Assembly (NCBI RefSeq): GCF_019021925.1
Contig: NZ_CP058990.1
Location: forward strand, 1,604,001-1,668,000
Direction of reading: 5' to 3'
Length of the DNA stretch: 64,000 bases
Source: Cellulophaga sp. HaHaR_3_176
GTDB taxonomy: Bacteria > Bacteroidota > Bacteroidia > Flavobacteriales > Flavobacteriaceae
Shown: positions 54,402 through 63,929 of the stretch, in pieces
Numbering within the stretch: the stretch's first letter is position 1
How the letters are laid out: every line of letters begins with the position of its first letter
The notes under the pieces: model-generated
Told to the model about the DNA's origin: nothing
The model's input: only the letters and a program-made list of their open reading frames with translations
Database searches by the model: none
Translations under genes and position numbers: made by a program

Positions 54402-55166
54402 TTAGATAGTTATTGTTAAGTTATCGTATCCCAAATATACATTATCTGGTAAGTTTTTTTCTACTTCATCATGAAACCCAAGTAGGTGGCTTATATGTGT
54501 TAAATAGGCTTTTTCAGGTTGCACTTTTGCTATAAAAGCAAGTGCTTCTTCTAAATTAAAATGTGAATGGTGCGCCTCAATACGCAATGCATTTACGACT
54601 AATATTTTTACGCCTTTTAGTTTTTTAATTTCTTCGTCTGTAATAGTTTTTACATCTGTTAAATAAGCAAAATCTTTAAATCGGTAACCAAATACTTGTA
54701 GCCTATTATGTTGTACGCTTATAGGTACAACCGCTACTCCACCTAGTTTTAAAACCTTGTTATTTTCTACGGTATGTATATCTACTGCTGGTGCACCTGG
54801 GTACCTATTTAGGCTGGCAAAAATATAATCGAAACGCTTTTTTAAAGAGTCTATCACTCTTTCATGCGCATATATAGGTATATCGCCTTGTCTGAAAAAA
54901 AAAGGCCTAATATCGTCAATACCTGCAGTATGATCTGAATGTTCGTGGGTAAACAAAATACCATCTAATTTATCAATTGGGTTGGCTAGCATTTGCTGTC
55001 TAAAATCTGGCCCACAATCAATAACATAATTAAATTCGTCCCAAGATATAAGAACTGAGACTCTTAAGCGTTTATCTTTTGTGTTTTTACTTAAACAAAC
55101 TGGGTGTGTGCTCCCTATTATCGGAATTCCTTGTGATGTGCCTGTACCTAAAAAAGTAATTTTCAC
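54402..55166 (-). CDS. MBL-fold metallo-hydrolase (PhnP-like)
   Basis: A 254-residue metallo-beta-lactamase-fold hydrolase. The start MKITFLGTGTSQGIPIIGS, the metal motif LFTHEHSDHTAGIDDIRP near 73-90, ALRIEAHHSHFNLEEAL near 193-209 and THISHLLGFHDEVE near 223 match the PhnP/RNase Z-like subgroup, acting on phosphodiester bonds (for PhnP, cyclic ribose phosphates). The substrate is not known here. Confidence 0.88.
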   Translation of the reverse strand: MKITFLGTGTSQGIPIIGSTHPVCLSKNTKDKRLRVSVLISWDEFNYVIDCGPDFRQQMLANPIDKLDGILFTHEHSDHTAGIDDIRPFFFRQGDIPIYAHERVIDSLKKRFDYIFASLNRYPGAPAVDIHTVENNKVLKLGGVAVVPISVQHNRLQVFGYRFKDFAYLTDVKTITDEEIKKLKGVKILVVNALRIEAHHSHFNLEEALAFIAKVQPEKAYLTHISHLLGFHDEVEKNLPDNVYLGYDNLTITI

Positions 55167-55226
55167 TTAATAATCGATTTAAATCAAATTTATAACTTAT
55201 TTAGTTATTAGATAACTCAATCTTAT

Positions 55227-55234
55227 TAACTTTG
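55227..55234 (+). promoter_or_regulatory. Promoter -7 box of the unknown 485-residue protein
   Basis: TAACTTTG fits TAnnTTTG exactly and ends 17 bases before the start. No clear -33 box. Confidence 0.5.
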
Positions 55235-55251
55235 TTACAAACTTTAAATAA

Positions 55252-56709
55252 ATGGCTTCCGTTTTAAAAAAGGACACTGCATTCGAAAATATTCCGTCCA
55301 TAAAATCTAAAACCCTAAGAATCAATCTTAACCCTGATATCTACGGGACATTTTCTGAGATTGGTGCTGGACAAGAGACCTCTGGACATTTTTTTAGATC
55401 TGGTGGTGCATCGGGTACTATTGCGAAAGCAATGAGTGCTTATGATAAAGATTTTAGTGATGCCATTTATGGTATTGAAAAAGATGGTAGATATGTAACA
55501 CAATCTCGCTTAAAGAAAATGTTAAGCTATGAGATGAAAAACATGGAAGACCGTATCAGTAGAAAAAAACATCCTGAACGTTTGTTTTTCTCTTACGCGA
55601 ATACGGTTGCTACGATTGATTTTTCAAAAAGATATAAAGGCCATGGTTGGATTGGTATCCGCTACCAATTAGACCCTACGCAAACTGAGTATGATGAAAT
55701 TATACTGCATGTGCGTTTTAAACAAAACGAGGCTCGTTTACAACAAGAAACTCTTGGTATACTTGGTGTAAACCTTATTTATGGTGCATTTTATAAAAAT
55801 GATCAACCTCGTAAAATTCTTAAATATTTATACGACCATATTGATAAGGATACCTTAGAAATTGACATGATCAATTTTTCGGGGCCTAACTTTAAAAATG
55901 TAGATAACAGGTTAATGAGTTTGCAGCTTATTAAAAACGATATGACCGATGCGGTTATGTTTGGCCCTGATGGTAATAACTTATTACCTGCTGCAATTTT
56001 ATACAAAAAAAACATATTAGCATTACGTGGTAGTTTTAGACCTGTTACGAAAGTGAATATGGATATGCTTAAAAAATCTTATGATATTTTTATAAGAGAG
56101 CCTAGCGTAAAAGAAGAGAATGCAATGGTTATTTTTGAAATAACACTATCTAACTTAAAAGCATCTGGCGAAATTGATGAGCAAGATTTTATGGATAGAG
56201 CTGAATTATTGTGTTCTTTAGGGCACACAGTAATGATATCTAAATTTCAAGAATACTTTAAACTTGTTGAGTACTTTAATAATTACACCAAATCTAAAAT
56301 TGGTTTGACGATGGGTGTAAATAATTTAGTAGATATTTTTGATGAGAAATATTACCGTCATTTAAGTGGTGGTATTTTAGAAGCCTTTGGTAAATTATTC
56401 TTTAAAGATCTTAAAGTGTATTTATACCCAATGAAAAATGATGAGACTGGTCAGATAATGACAAGTAATAACGTGAAGGTTCACCCTAGAATGAAAGAGC
56501 TTTACAAGTTCTTTAAATACAATGGTAAAGTGATGGATATTATAGATTACGATCCGGATATTTTACACGTATTCTCTAGAGATGTTTTAAAGCAAATAAT
56601 AGAAAACGAAGAAGGTTGGGAAAAAGTTTTACCAGAAGGTATCGCTGAAATCATTAAAACAAAACAGCTTTTTACACGCAAAAGAATCGAAGAAATTACG
56701 GGTAAATAA
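55252..56709 (+). CDS. Conserved protein of unknown function, widespread in flavobacteria
   Basis: A 485-residue cytoplasmic protein, with LNPDIYGTFSEIGAGQETSG near 27-46 and HFFRSGGASGTIAKAMSAYD near 47-66 as the most striking segments; DAIYGIEKDGRYVTQSRLKK follows. Databases tend to give it unrelated names (nicotinate-nucleotide adenylyltransferase, TonB receptor); I see neither a nucleotidyltransferase motif nor a signal peptide. Function unknown. Its length and conserved glycine-rich start suggest an enzyme. Confidence 0.7.
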   Translation: MASVLKKDTAFENIPSIKSKTLRINLNPDIYGTFSEIGAGQETSGHFFRSGGASGTIAKAMSAYDKDFSDAIYGIEKDGRYVTQSRLKKMLSYEMKNMEDRISRKKHPERLFFSYANTVATIDFSKRYKGHGWIGIRYQLDPTQTEYDEIILHVRFKQNEARLQQETLGILGVNLIYGAFYKNDQPRKILKYLYDHIDKDTLEIDMINFSGPNFKNVDNRLMSLQLIKNDMTDAVMFGPDGNNLLPAAILYKKNILALRGSFRPVTKVNMDMLKKSYDIFIREPSVKEENAMVIFEITLSNLKASGEIDEQDFMDRAELLCSLGHTVMISKFQEYFKLVEYFNNYTKSKIGLTMGVNNLVDIFDEKYYRHLSGGILEAFGKLFFKDLKVYLYPMKNDETGQIMTSNNVKVHPRMKELYKFFKYNGKVMDIIDYDPDILHVFSRDVLKQIIENEEGWEKVLPEGIAEIIKTKQLFTRKRIEEITGK

Positions 56710-56731
56710 TTACCGAAGTAATAACATACAT

Positions 56732-56766
56732 AAAAACCCCTAAATAACTACTATTTAGGGGTTTAT
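56732..56766. terminator. Bidirectional terminator
   Basis: AAAAACCCCTAAATA ACTAC TATTTAGGGGTTTATG: an 11-12 bp stem between convergent genes (unknown protein and bcp). Confidence 0.85.
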
Positions 56767-56770
56767 GTTT

Positions 56771-57220
56771 TTATAAAAGTTGTGCAGCGTGATCTTTAGT
56801 CTTCACTTTATCAATCACATTTGTTACTGTACCCTCTTCATTAACAACAAACGTTTTACGATGAATACCATCGTATTCTCTACCCATAAATTTCTTTAAT
56901 CCCCATACCCCAAACGCATTAATAACCGTATGATCTTCGTCTGCTAATAACGGAAAAGGAAACTCATATTTGTTCTTAAAATTGGCTTGTCTTTTTTCAG
57001 AATCGGCACTTACACCTAAAAGTTCGTACCCTTGTTCTTGCAATTCTTTATAGTTATCTCTTAAATTACAAGCCTCTGCTGTACACCCTGGTGTACTTGC
57101 TTTTGGGTAGAAAAAAACGATTAATTTTTTTCCTGAGTAATCAGATAATTTAACCTCATTCCCATCTTGATCTTTCGATGTAAAAGAAGGAACCTTATCC
57201 CCTATTTTTAAAGTATTCAT
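56771..57220 (-). CDS. bcp: Thiol peroxidase, Bcp-type peroxiredoxin
   Basis: A 149-residue peroxiredoxin that reduces hydroperoxides with thioredoxin. FFYPKASTPGCTAEACNLRD near 36-55 holds the peroxidatic Cys (PGCT) and a resolving Cys five residues later (EAC), as in the BCP subgroup. DEDHTVINAFGVWGLKKFMG and RKTFVVNEEGTV follow. Length is usual. Confidence 0.95.
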   Translation of the reverse strand: MNTLKIGDKVPSFTSKDQDGNEVKLSDYSGKKLIVFFYPKASTPGCTAEACNLRDNYKELQEQGYELLGVSADSEKRQANFKNKYEFPFPLLADEDHTVINAFGVWGLKKFMGREYDGIHRKTFVVNEEGTVTNVIDKVKTKDHAAQLL

Positions 57221-57322
57221 AGCTTTTTTATTTAAATTCGTACTACTGTAAAAATACGAATAACCATTTATAGATAAAACTACGTGCTATAATACTCGGT
57301 TATTTTGAAATTAGAAAAAAGA

Positions 57323-57985
57323 ATGACGAAAGAAGAAAAAGTAGCTTTTACAATTAATACACTTAAAGAATTATACCCAACTATACCTGTACCCTTAGAT
57401 CATAAAGACCCATACACATTATTAATTGCTGTACTAATGTCTGCCCAAAGTACCGATGTACGTGTTAATAAAATTACCCCTTTATTATTCAAAAAGGCTG
57501 ATAACCCGTACGATATGGTAAAAATGACCATTGATGAAATACGCGAAATTATTAAACCTGTAGGTCTATCACCAATGAAAGCCAAAGGAATACACGGTCT
57601 TTCGCATATGTTAATTGATAAATACAATGGTATTGTACCTCAAAAAATGGAATTATTGGAAGAATTTCCGGCTGTTGGTCATAAAACAGCAGGTGTTGTG
57701 GTTTCGCAAGCTTTTGGTATACCCGCTTTTCCTGTTGATACACATATTCATAGATTAATGTATCGATGGGGTTTTACTAACGGTAAAAATGTGGTGCAAA
57801 CAGAAAAAGATGCAAAAAGACTATTCCCTAAAGAAATTTGGAATGATTTGCACTTACAAATAATATGGTACGGTCGTGAATATTCTCCAGCACGTGGTTG
57901 GAATTTAGAAAATGACGTTATTACCAAAACAATTGGCAGAAAAACAGTACTTGATGAATATTATAAAACTAAAAAGAGCCGCTAA
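57323..57985 (+). CDS. nth: Endonuclease III without iron-sulfur cluster
   Basis: DNA glycosylase/AP lyase of 220 residues, ATG at 57323 preferred to TTG at 57305. MSAQSTDVRVNKITP near 38-52, LLEEFPAVGHKTAGVVVSQA near 109-128 (helix-hairpin-helix with the catalytic Lys) and FPVDTHIHRLMYRWG near 135-149 (catalytic Asp) are intact. The C-terminus, where E. coli Nth has four Cys ligands, reads WYGREYSPARGWNLENDVIT with no Cys, so there is no [4Fe-4S] cluster. Confidence 0.93.
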   Translation: MTKEEKVAFTINTLKELYPTIPVPLDHKDPYTLLIAVLMSAQSTDVRVNKITPLLFKKADNPYDMVKMTIDEIREIIKPVGLSPMKAKGIHGLSHMLIDKYNGIVPQKMELLEEFPAVGHKTAGVVVSQAFGIPAFPVDTHIHRLMYRWGFTNGKNVVQTEKDAKRLFPKEIWNDLHLQIIWYGREYSPARGWNLENDVITKTIGRKTVLDEYYKTKKSR

Positions 57986-58000
57986 TTGCGGCTCTTTTTA
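57970..58000. terminator. Rho-independent terminator
   Basis: AAAAAGAGCCGC TAATT GCGGCTCTTTTTA, a 12-bp stem overlapping the nth stop region; A- and T-runs allow use from both sides, including the small gene at 58005. Confidence 0.9.
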
Positions 58001-58004
58001 GTTT

Positions 58005-58148
58005 TTAGTTTAAATTATTCTCAAATTTCATCGTATTGTATTCTACAATATGAAGAGATTGGGAGTAACTCATTAGAAACTTTATAGTTTCTGGGCAAGC
58101 TTTTGCAAGCCCACACGTATTTTGATTCTCAGAGTAAATTTTTTCCAT
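58005..58148 (-). CDS. 47-residue conserved small protein
   Basis: A minus-strand frame from the ATG at 58146-58148 to TAA at 58005 codes MEKIYSENQNTCGLAKACPE, then TIKFLMSYSQSLHIVEYNTM and KFENNLN. I recall very similar small proteins (TCGL-K-CPE, FL-SYS-SL, EYN-MKFENNLN) in the same place in other flavobacteria, which makes it a real gene. Two Cys spaced by five residues could bind metal or form a disulfide. Function unknown. Shares the nth terminator. Confidence 0.75.
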   Translation of the reverse strand: MEKIYSENQNTCGLAKACPETIKFLMSYSQSLHIVEYNTMKFENNLN

Positions 58149-58219
58149 GTTGAATAGTATTATTATGTTAAGATAACGCTACTAAAATGGAATTATTGTA
58201 CAGTTCGTCCTTTTACGAA

Positions 58220-58801
58220 TTAATTCGTTAAAACGATATTATTCTTTTCTATAACTTTTCTTAGGTTAATAAGTGCATAACGCATTCTTCCTAAAGCAGT
58301 ATTTATACTTACTCCTGTATTTTCAGAAATTTCTTTGAAGCTCATATCCCTGTAGATACGCATCATTAGAACTTCTTTTTGATCTTCTGGCAACTCTTCT
58401 ATTAAAAGATTTAAGTCAGAATCTATTTGATCTTTAATGATTTGTTTTTCTGCATTTAATTTATCGTCGCCGATAACAGAAAAAATGTTAAAATCATCAC
58501 TTCCTTCAAACATTGGCATCCTTTTGTTCTTTCTAAAGTGGTCAATTACCAGGTTATGTGCAATTCGCATTACCCATGGTAAAAATTTACCTTCTTCACT
58601 ATAAGAACCTTTTCTTAAGGTTTTTATCACCTTAATAAACGTATCTTGAAAGATGTCTTCCGTTACATCTCTATCTAAAACTTTAGAATATATAAAGCTA
58701 GATATACGTTGGTTGTGTCTGTTGATTAAAACCTCTAGAGATTTTTCTTCTCCGTTGATATAATTTTTTACTAAAACTGAGTCATCAATCTGTAGTTCCA
58801 T
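58220..58801 (-). CDS. ECF sigma factor
   Basis: A 193-residue sigma factor with regions 2 and 4. Region 2: ISSFIYSKVLDRDVTEDIFQ near 33-52, TFIKVIKTLRKG, LPWVMRIAHNLVIDHFRKNK near 75-94. Region 4: LPEDQKEVLMMRIYRDMSFK near 140-159 with EISENTGVSINTALGRMRYA as the helix-turn-helix. No anti-sigma gene adjoins it, unlike the sigma factor at 4339. Such lone flavobacterial sigma factors are conserved near uvrA; targets are unknown. Confidence 0.92.
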   Translation of the reverse strand: MELQIDDSVLVKNYINGEEKSLEVLINRHNQRISSFIYSKVLDRDVTEDIFQDTFIKVIKTLRKGSYSEEGKFLPWVMRIAHNLVIDHFRKNKRMPMFEGSDDFNIFSVIGDDKLNAEKQIIKDQIDSDLNLLIEELPEDQKEVLMMRIYRDMSFKEISENTGVSINTALGRMRYALINLRKVIEKNNIVLTN

Positions 58802-59033
58802 ACAAATTACTTTTTTATTGGTTAATGATAGGGTTTCCTCTCTTTTACTTTAAAAGATCGGACGTGTACTAAATACTAAATAATTTAAAAAGTAATTTTG
58901 CTTTATAGGCTACTATGTTTTTGATTACACTTCAAATATACAGAAATAAGATACTTTCAAAAAAAACAATGTTGTGATATGCAATATTTCCGATGTTAAA
59001 ACGTGTATTGTAGTTATTGAAATACTCAAATTG

Positions 59034-59041
59034 TATCTTTG
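59034..59041 (+). promoter_or_regulatory. Promoter -7 box of uvrA
   Basis: TATCTTTG, an exact TAnnTTTG. A TTG at 59039 would lie inside the box, so it cannot be the start codon; the first ATG (59060) is 18 bases downstream. Confidence 0.6.
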
Positions 59042-59059
59042 TGCTTTATAAATACGAGT

Positions 59060-61840
59060 ATGACTGCTAATTTAGACGTGAATCCAAAAGAAAATATAAT
59101 AATTAAAGGAGCCAAGCTTCATAACCTTAAAAATATAGATGTCGTAATCCCTAGAAATAAGCTAGTTGTGATTACAGGTTTATCAGGTTCAGGTAAATCT
59201 AGTCTTGCTTTTGATACTTTATATGCCGAAGGACAGCGTAGGTATGTTGAAAGTTTATCATCTTACGCACGTCAATTTTTAGGAAAATTAGACAAACCTA
59301 AAGTAGACTATATAAAAGGTATAGCCCCTGCAATAGCAATTGAACAAAAAGTAAACTCTACCAACCCACGATCTACAGTAGGTACAACCACCGAAATTTA
59401 CGATTACCTAAAATTAGTATATGCCCGAATTGGAAAAACAATTTCACCTATTTCTGGCAATGAAGTAAAAAAGCATACCGTAACTGATGTCATCAACCAT
59501 ATTAAAACATACGAAGAAGGCACAAAACTACTTTTATTGGCACCTATAGTAATAAGAGAAGATAGAAATGCCTTAAAATCATTACAGATATTTTCGCAGC
59601 AAGGATATGCGCGTATTAAATATAAAGGTGAAATTATTAGAATTGATGATTCTATAACCGAAATAGAAAAAGAATTTAGTTTAGTTATAGATAGAGTTAT
59701 AACTAAAGATGATGAAGATTTTTACAACAGACTTGCTAATGCTGTTGATACTGCTTTTTTTGAAGGCAAAGGAGATTGTATTATAGAAGAGCTTGCTACT
59801 AAAAAACAAACACCTTTTAGTAATAAGTTTGAATTAGATGGCATGAAGTTTTTAGAACCAAATGTTCACTTATTCAGTTTTAACAATCCTTACGGTGCTT
59901 GCCCTAATTGTGAAGGTTATGGAGATGTTATTGGTATCGATCAAGATTTGGTGATACCTAATACCGCTTTATCGGTTTATGAAAATGGAATTTTTCCTTG
60001 GCGTGGCGAAAGTATGGGTTGGTACAGAGACCAACTTGTAAATAGTGCTTACAAATTCGACTTCCCGATTCACAAACCTTGGTTTCAACTTACTGAAGAG
60101 CAAAAGCAATTGGTCTGGGATGGAAATTCTCATTTTACAGGTATTTCTGGCTTTTTTAGTATGATTGAAGAAAAAAGCTATAAAATTCAGAATAGAGTAA
60201 TGCTTTCTCGCTACCGTGGAAAAACAAAATGTAGTGTTTGTAAAGGTAAACGTTTACGTAAAGAAACCGATTATGTAAAAGTAAACGGTAAATCTATATC
60301 TGATTTAGTAGAACAACCTATAGAAGATTTAATTGCTTTTTTTGAAGGTATAACTTTAAGTAAAAATGATGCCACTATAGCATCGCGACTATTAATAGAA
60401 ATTAAAAGTAGATTAGGCTTTTTATATAAAGTAGGCCTTACTTATTTAACTCTAAACAGAAAATCAAATTCTCTTTCCGGTGGTGAGAGTCAACGTATCA
60501 ATTTAGCAACATCATTAGGGAGTAGTTTAGTAGGCTCAATGTATATATTAGATGAACCTAGTATTGGCTTGCACCCAAAAGATACTGAAAACCTTATCGA
60601 GGTTTTAAAATCGTTACGAAATTTAGGTAATACTGTTATTGTAGTAGAACATGATGAAGATATTATGAATGCTGCTGACGAAGTAATAGATATAGGTCCT
60701 GAAGCTGGTACACTTGGTGGTGAAGTTGTTGCCCACGGTACTATGGCTGATATTTTAAAATCGACATCGCTTACCGCTAGTTACCTTAATGGCACATTAG
60801 AAATTAAGGTTCCTGAAAAAAGAAGAGCTTTTAAAAATTATATAGAAATAAAAGGAGCACGCGAAAACAACCTTCAAAATATAGATGTAACCTTTCCTTT
60901 AAATGTACTTACTGTTGTTACAGGAGTATCGGGTAGCGGAAAAAGTACATTGGTTAAAAAATTACTGTATCCTATTATATTAAAAGAAATTGGTGGCTAC
61001 GGAGAAAAGGCTGGTCAGTTTACTGAAGTAAGTGGGAAATATAGTGAAATTAAACATGTAGAGTTTGTAGACCAAAACCCAATCGGGCGTTCATCAAGAT
61101 CTAACCCTGTTACCTATATAAAAGCTTATGATGATATTAGAGCATTGTATGCTTCTCAAAAACTAAGCAAAATTAGAAACTACCAAACCAAACATTTTTC
61201 TTTTAATGTAGATGGTGGTCGTTGTGAAAAGTGTAAAGGTGAAGGAGAAATTACTGTAGAAATGCAGTTTATGGCTGATGTGCATTTAGAATGTGAAACC
61301 TGTAATGGAAAACGTTTTAAGAAAGAAGTGTTAGAAGTTAAATTTCAAGATGCTAATATTGATGATTTACTGACAATGACTATTGATGATGCTTTGGCAT
61401 TTTTTGAAAAACATCAACAAACAAAAATATATCGCAAATTAAAACCTTTACAAGATGTTGGTTTAGGATATGTTACTTTAGGGCAATCATCTTCTACCCT
61501 ATCTGGTGGTGAGGCCCAACGTATAAAGCTAGCTTCGTTTTTAGTAAAAGGTACTACAAAAGAAAAAGCACTCTTTATTTTTGACGAACCAACTACGGGA
61601 TTACACTTTCATGATATTCAAAAATTATTGAAGTCTTTTAATGCTTTAATTGAAAAAGGACATTCTATTATTGTAATTGAACACAATATTGATTTAATAA
61701 AATGTGCTGATTATATCATAGATTTAGGTTTAGAAGGTGGCTCTAAAGGTGGCGAACTTATTGTACAAGGCACTCCTGAAGTTGTTGCTAAAAACAAAAA
61801 ATCTCATACTGCTAAATACCTAAAACAAAAATTAAAATAA
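59060..61840 (+). CDS. uvrA: Excinuclease ABC subunit A
   Basis: Damage-recognition ATPase of nucleotide excision repair, 926 residues from the ATG at 59060 (starting [20 protein letters not shown]). Two ABC ATPase modules: Walker [21 protein letters not shown] near 37-56 and [18 protein letters not shown] near 622-639; signatures [16 protein letters not shown] near 470 and [15 protein letters not shown] near 813. Zinc-finger motifs CPNCEGYGD near 278, CSVCKGKR near 391 and [17 protein letters not shown] near 730-760 are all present. The 250 bases upstream hold only the promoter. Confidence 0.97.
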   Translation: MTANLDVNPKENIIIKGAKLHNLKNIDVVIPRNKLVVITGLSGSGKSSLAFDTLYAEGQRRYVESLSSYARQFLGKLDKPKVDYIKGIAPAIAIEQKVNSTNPRSTVGTTTEIYDYLKLVYARIGKTISPISGNEVKKHTVTDVINHIKTYEEGTKLLLLAPIVIREDRNALKSLQIFSQQGYARIKYKGEIIRIDDSITEIEKEFSLVIDRVITKDDEDFYNRLANAVDTAFFEGKGDCIIEELATKKQTPFSNKFELDGMKFLEPNVHLFSFNNPYGACPNCEGYGDVIGIDQDLVIPNTALSVYENGIFPWRGESMGWYRDQLVNSAYKFDFPIHKPWFQLTEEQKQLVWDGNSHFTGISGFFSMIEEKSYKIQNRVMLSRYRGKTKCSVCKGKRLRKETDYVKVNGKSISDLVEQPIEDLIAFFEGITLSKNDATIASRLLIEIKSRLGFLYKVGLTYLTLNRKSNSLSGGESQRINLATSLGSSLVGSMYILDEPSIGLHPKDTENLIEVLKSLRNLGNTVIVVEHDEDIMNAADEVIDIGPEAGTLGGEVVAHGTMADILKSTSLTASYLNGTLEIKVPEKRRAFKNYIEIKGARENNLQNIDVTFPLNVLTVVTGVSGSGKSTLVKKLLYPIILKEIGGYGEKAGQFTEVSGKYSEIKHVEFVDQNPIGRSSRSNPVTYIKAYDDIRALYASQKLSKIRNYQTKHFSFNVDGGRCEKCKGEGEITVEMQFMADVHLECETCNGKRFKKEVLEVKFQDANIDDLLTMTIDDALAFFEKHQQTKIYRKLKPLQDVGLGYVTLGQSSSTLSGGEAQRIKLASFLVKGTTKEKALFIFDEPTTGLHFHDIQKLLKSFNALIEKGHSIIVIEHNIDLIKCADYIIDLGLEGGSKGGELIVQGTPEVVAKNKKSHTAKYLKQKLK

Positions 61841-61971
61841 TTAATAATAAAAGTCATTTAAAAAACTTTCATAAAAAAATTAAGTTAAAATAAACATAAT
61901 ACTGTCAGAAAATATCCGTTAAAGTATTCTTTGATAGTATTTACGTTTAATAACTAATAACTTAATTTAAC

Positions 61972-63870
61972 ATGATTAACAGAACAAAAAAGTTTACAGC
62001 ATTAGCCTTAATGATTGTTAGCTGCAATCTATTTGCACAAAGAGAAGCTGATAAAAAAATAGCTTTTGACAGCAAAATCGAAACTTTATTTTTCCACGAA
62101 TTTTCAGCAGTACCAATAATTTTAACTGATAAAACTGTTGCAGGAATAGACCCTGAAACTGGCGAAAAAATATGGGAAATTGAAGGCGACCGATTGTCTT
62201 TACTAGGTGGTGCAATCCAAGAAGATAAAGAAAATTACCAAGTTGTTCCTTTTTCTCCTTACATCATAGTTGATAATTTATTAGTTGATACAAGAGATGG
62301 AAAAATTATAGTAAACAAAGAAAATAATTATAAAAGTATCATATCATATAATTTGATACCTGAATTAAAATCTTACCTAATACAGTGTAAAACTGATGAC
62401 AAAGAGATAAATAAGGTTTTTCTAGTAGAATTATCGAGCAACTCAATAAAATGGGAACAGTCTATAAATATTAGTAAAAAGAGTACTATCAAAAATATTA
62501 GTTATAGTAAAGTAAATACTATTGCTTTTACAGCAAGTAACAATTTTTTAATACTAAACAGTAATACAGGTACTGTTATTAAAAATGAAGAAGAAAAAAT
62601 TGGTGCTATATACCAAAATCCAAATGGAGATACTTTCTACGCAGTAGAAGCTGCTGGCGGTGGTTTAGGCTCAATGATGGGAGCTGCTTTGACTATGAAT
62701 GTCAATAAAATGGTAGCACTAGGTGATAAGATTTATTCTTTCAACGCTAGTTCTGGTGATAGCAATTGGAAAAAACCTTTAAAATTAGACGAAGGATTTA
62801 TGTTTAGCCAAGAGGTAGATGGAAAAATGTTTATTCAACATGAAAAAGCTGGTAGTGTTTATGATTACGCTACAGGTGAACCAATTTGGAAAAGAAGTTT
62901 TGAAAAAAGAAAGACTAATGATATTGAAAAAAATTCTGAAGGTTACTTAGTCTATTATGGTGCAAGAAAAATGCAATTAGATGATAATGGAAAAGAGCAA
63001 TGGAAAAAGCCTCAATATAATGGAGATTCATACTTAGAAAATATAGGTGAAGATGATTCTTATGATTTATTTGAATATAGTAATGGTAGTATAGTTGCTA
63101 CTTCATATAGAATTGCATATTATGAAAATGGTGTAAAAAAAGCAATTTGGAAAATAGGAGCTGATGAAGAAACTAAAATTGCTTATGATGCTCAAGAGAA
63201 AAACCTTATAGTTTTAGATGGTAAAAATTTATACATTTTAAATCCAGACAGAGGATTAACAGATGATAACAAACAAAAATTACAATTAAAAAAACATAAA
63301 GACTTTAACTTAATGGAAGTTAGAGGAGAGAACTACTTTTTAAGTAGCCCTTGGGAATATGCTATTATAGATAAAAGTGGTTCTTTATTAAAAACTAAAT
63401 ATTTTGTACAACCAGGTGAAGCTGGCAGAAAATGGTTAAATACTTTATCTACAGTAGGTTCTGTTGCTGGTTCAGCATACCAAATGTCAGGACTTTATAA
63501 TGTTGGCGTGGGTGGAACATCTGCTGTAGGAGAAACTTTTACGGGAGTTGTAGCTCCTGGTACAGGTAGCTTTAACCAAGCTAAAAAAGGAGCTAACCAA
63601 TATGAAGCAGGTTATTACGGGAAAATGGCTTCTGAAGCATTATATAACCCAAACAGGTTAAATGCTTTTTCTAATTCTAAAGATTATTCTTTCTATTTTA
63701 CGAAAGATGACGCTGGAACAAAATACTTAGCTCAAGTTAGCAAGGATTCTGGTGAAGAAGTTGATAAATTTATTTTTTTAGATAACAAACCTAACTATCA
63801 TGTTGACCAAATAGAAAAAAGAGTATTCTATACTAATGATAAAGAAGCTTATATATTTGACTACAAATAA
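61972..63870 (+). CDS. PQQ-like beta-propeller protein
   Basis: A 632-residue exported protein with a signal peptide (about 1-22, LMIVSCNLFAQ). Repeated blocks such as VAGIDPETGEKIWEIEGD near 55-72, YSFNASSGDSNWKKPLKLDE near 254-273 and VYDYATGEPIWKRSFEK near 292-308 are the WD/PQQ-type propeller repeats (G-x-x-x-W). A hydrophobic glycine-rich stretch near 497-525 (VGSVAGSAYQMSG, GVVAPGTGS) could be membrane-associated. It has no PQQ-ligand set I can identify. Function unknown; 130 bases after uvrA with its own upstream region. Confidence 0.75.
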   Translation: MINRTKKFTALALMIVSCNLFAQREADKKIAFDSKIETLFFHEFSAVPIILTDKTVAGIDPETGEKIWEIEGDRLSLLGGAIQEDKENYQVVPFSPYIIVDNLLVDTRDGKIIVNKENNYKSIISYNLIPELKSYLIQCKTDDKEINKVFLVELSSNSIKWEQSINISKKSTIKNISYSKVNTIAFTASNNFLILNSNTGTVIKNEEEKIGAIYQNPNGDTFYAVEAAGGGLGSMMGAALTMNVNKMVALGDKIYSFNASSGDSNWKKPLKLDEGFMFSQEVDGKMFIQHEKAGSVYDYATGEPIWKRSFEKRKTNDIEKNSEGYLVYYGARKMQLDDNGKEQWKKPQYNGDSYLENIGEDDSYDLFEYSNGSIVATSYRIAYYENGVKKAIWKIGADEETKIAYDAQEKNLIVLDGKNLYILNPDRGLTDDNKQKLQLKKHKDFNLMEVRGENYFLSSPWEYAIIDKSGSLLKTKYFVQPGEAGRKWLNTLSTVGSVAGSAYQMSGLYNVGVGGTSAVGETFTGVVAPGTGSFNQAKKGANQYEAGYYGKMASEALYNPNRLNAFSNSKDYSFYFTKDDAGTKYLAQVSKDSGEEVDKFIFLDNKPNYHVDQIEKRVFYTNDKEAYIFDYK

Positions 63871-63883
63871 ATAATAATTTCAT

Positions 63884-63929
63884 TAAAAAAAGAGCGATAC
63901 TGTGTAATTACAGTATCGCTCTTTTTTTT
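63884..63929 (+). terminator. Rho-independent terminator
   Basis: AAAAAAGAGCGATACTGT GTAATT ACAGTATCGCTCTTTTTTTT: an 18-bp stem with T-run, ending the propeller gene. The last 70 bases of the window hold no start codon in a usable frame. Confidence 0.9.
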
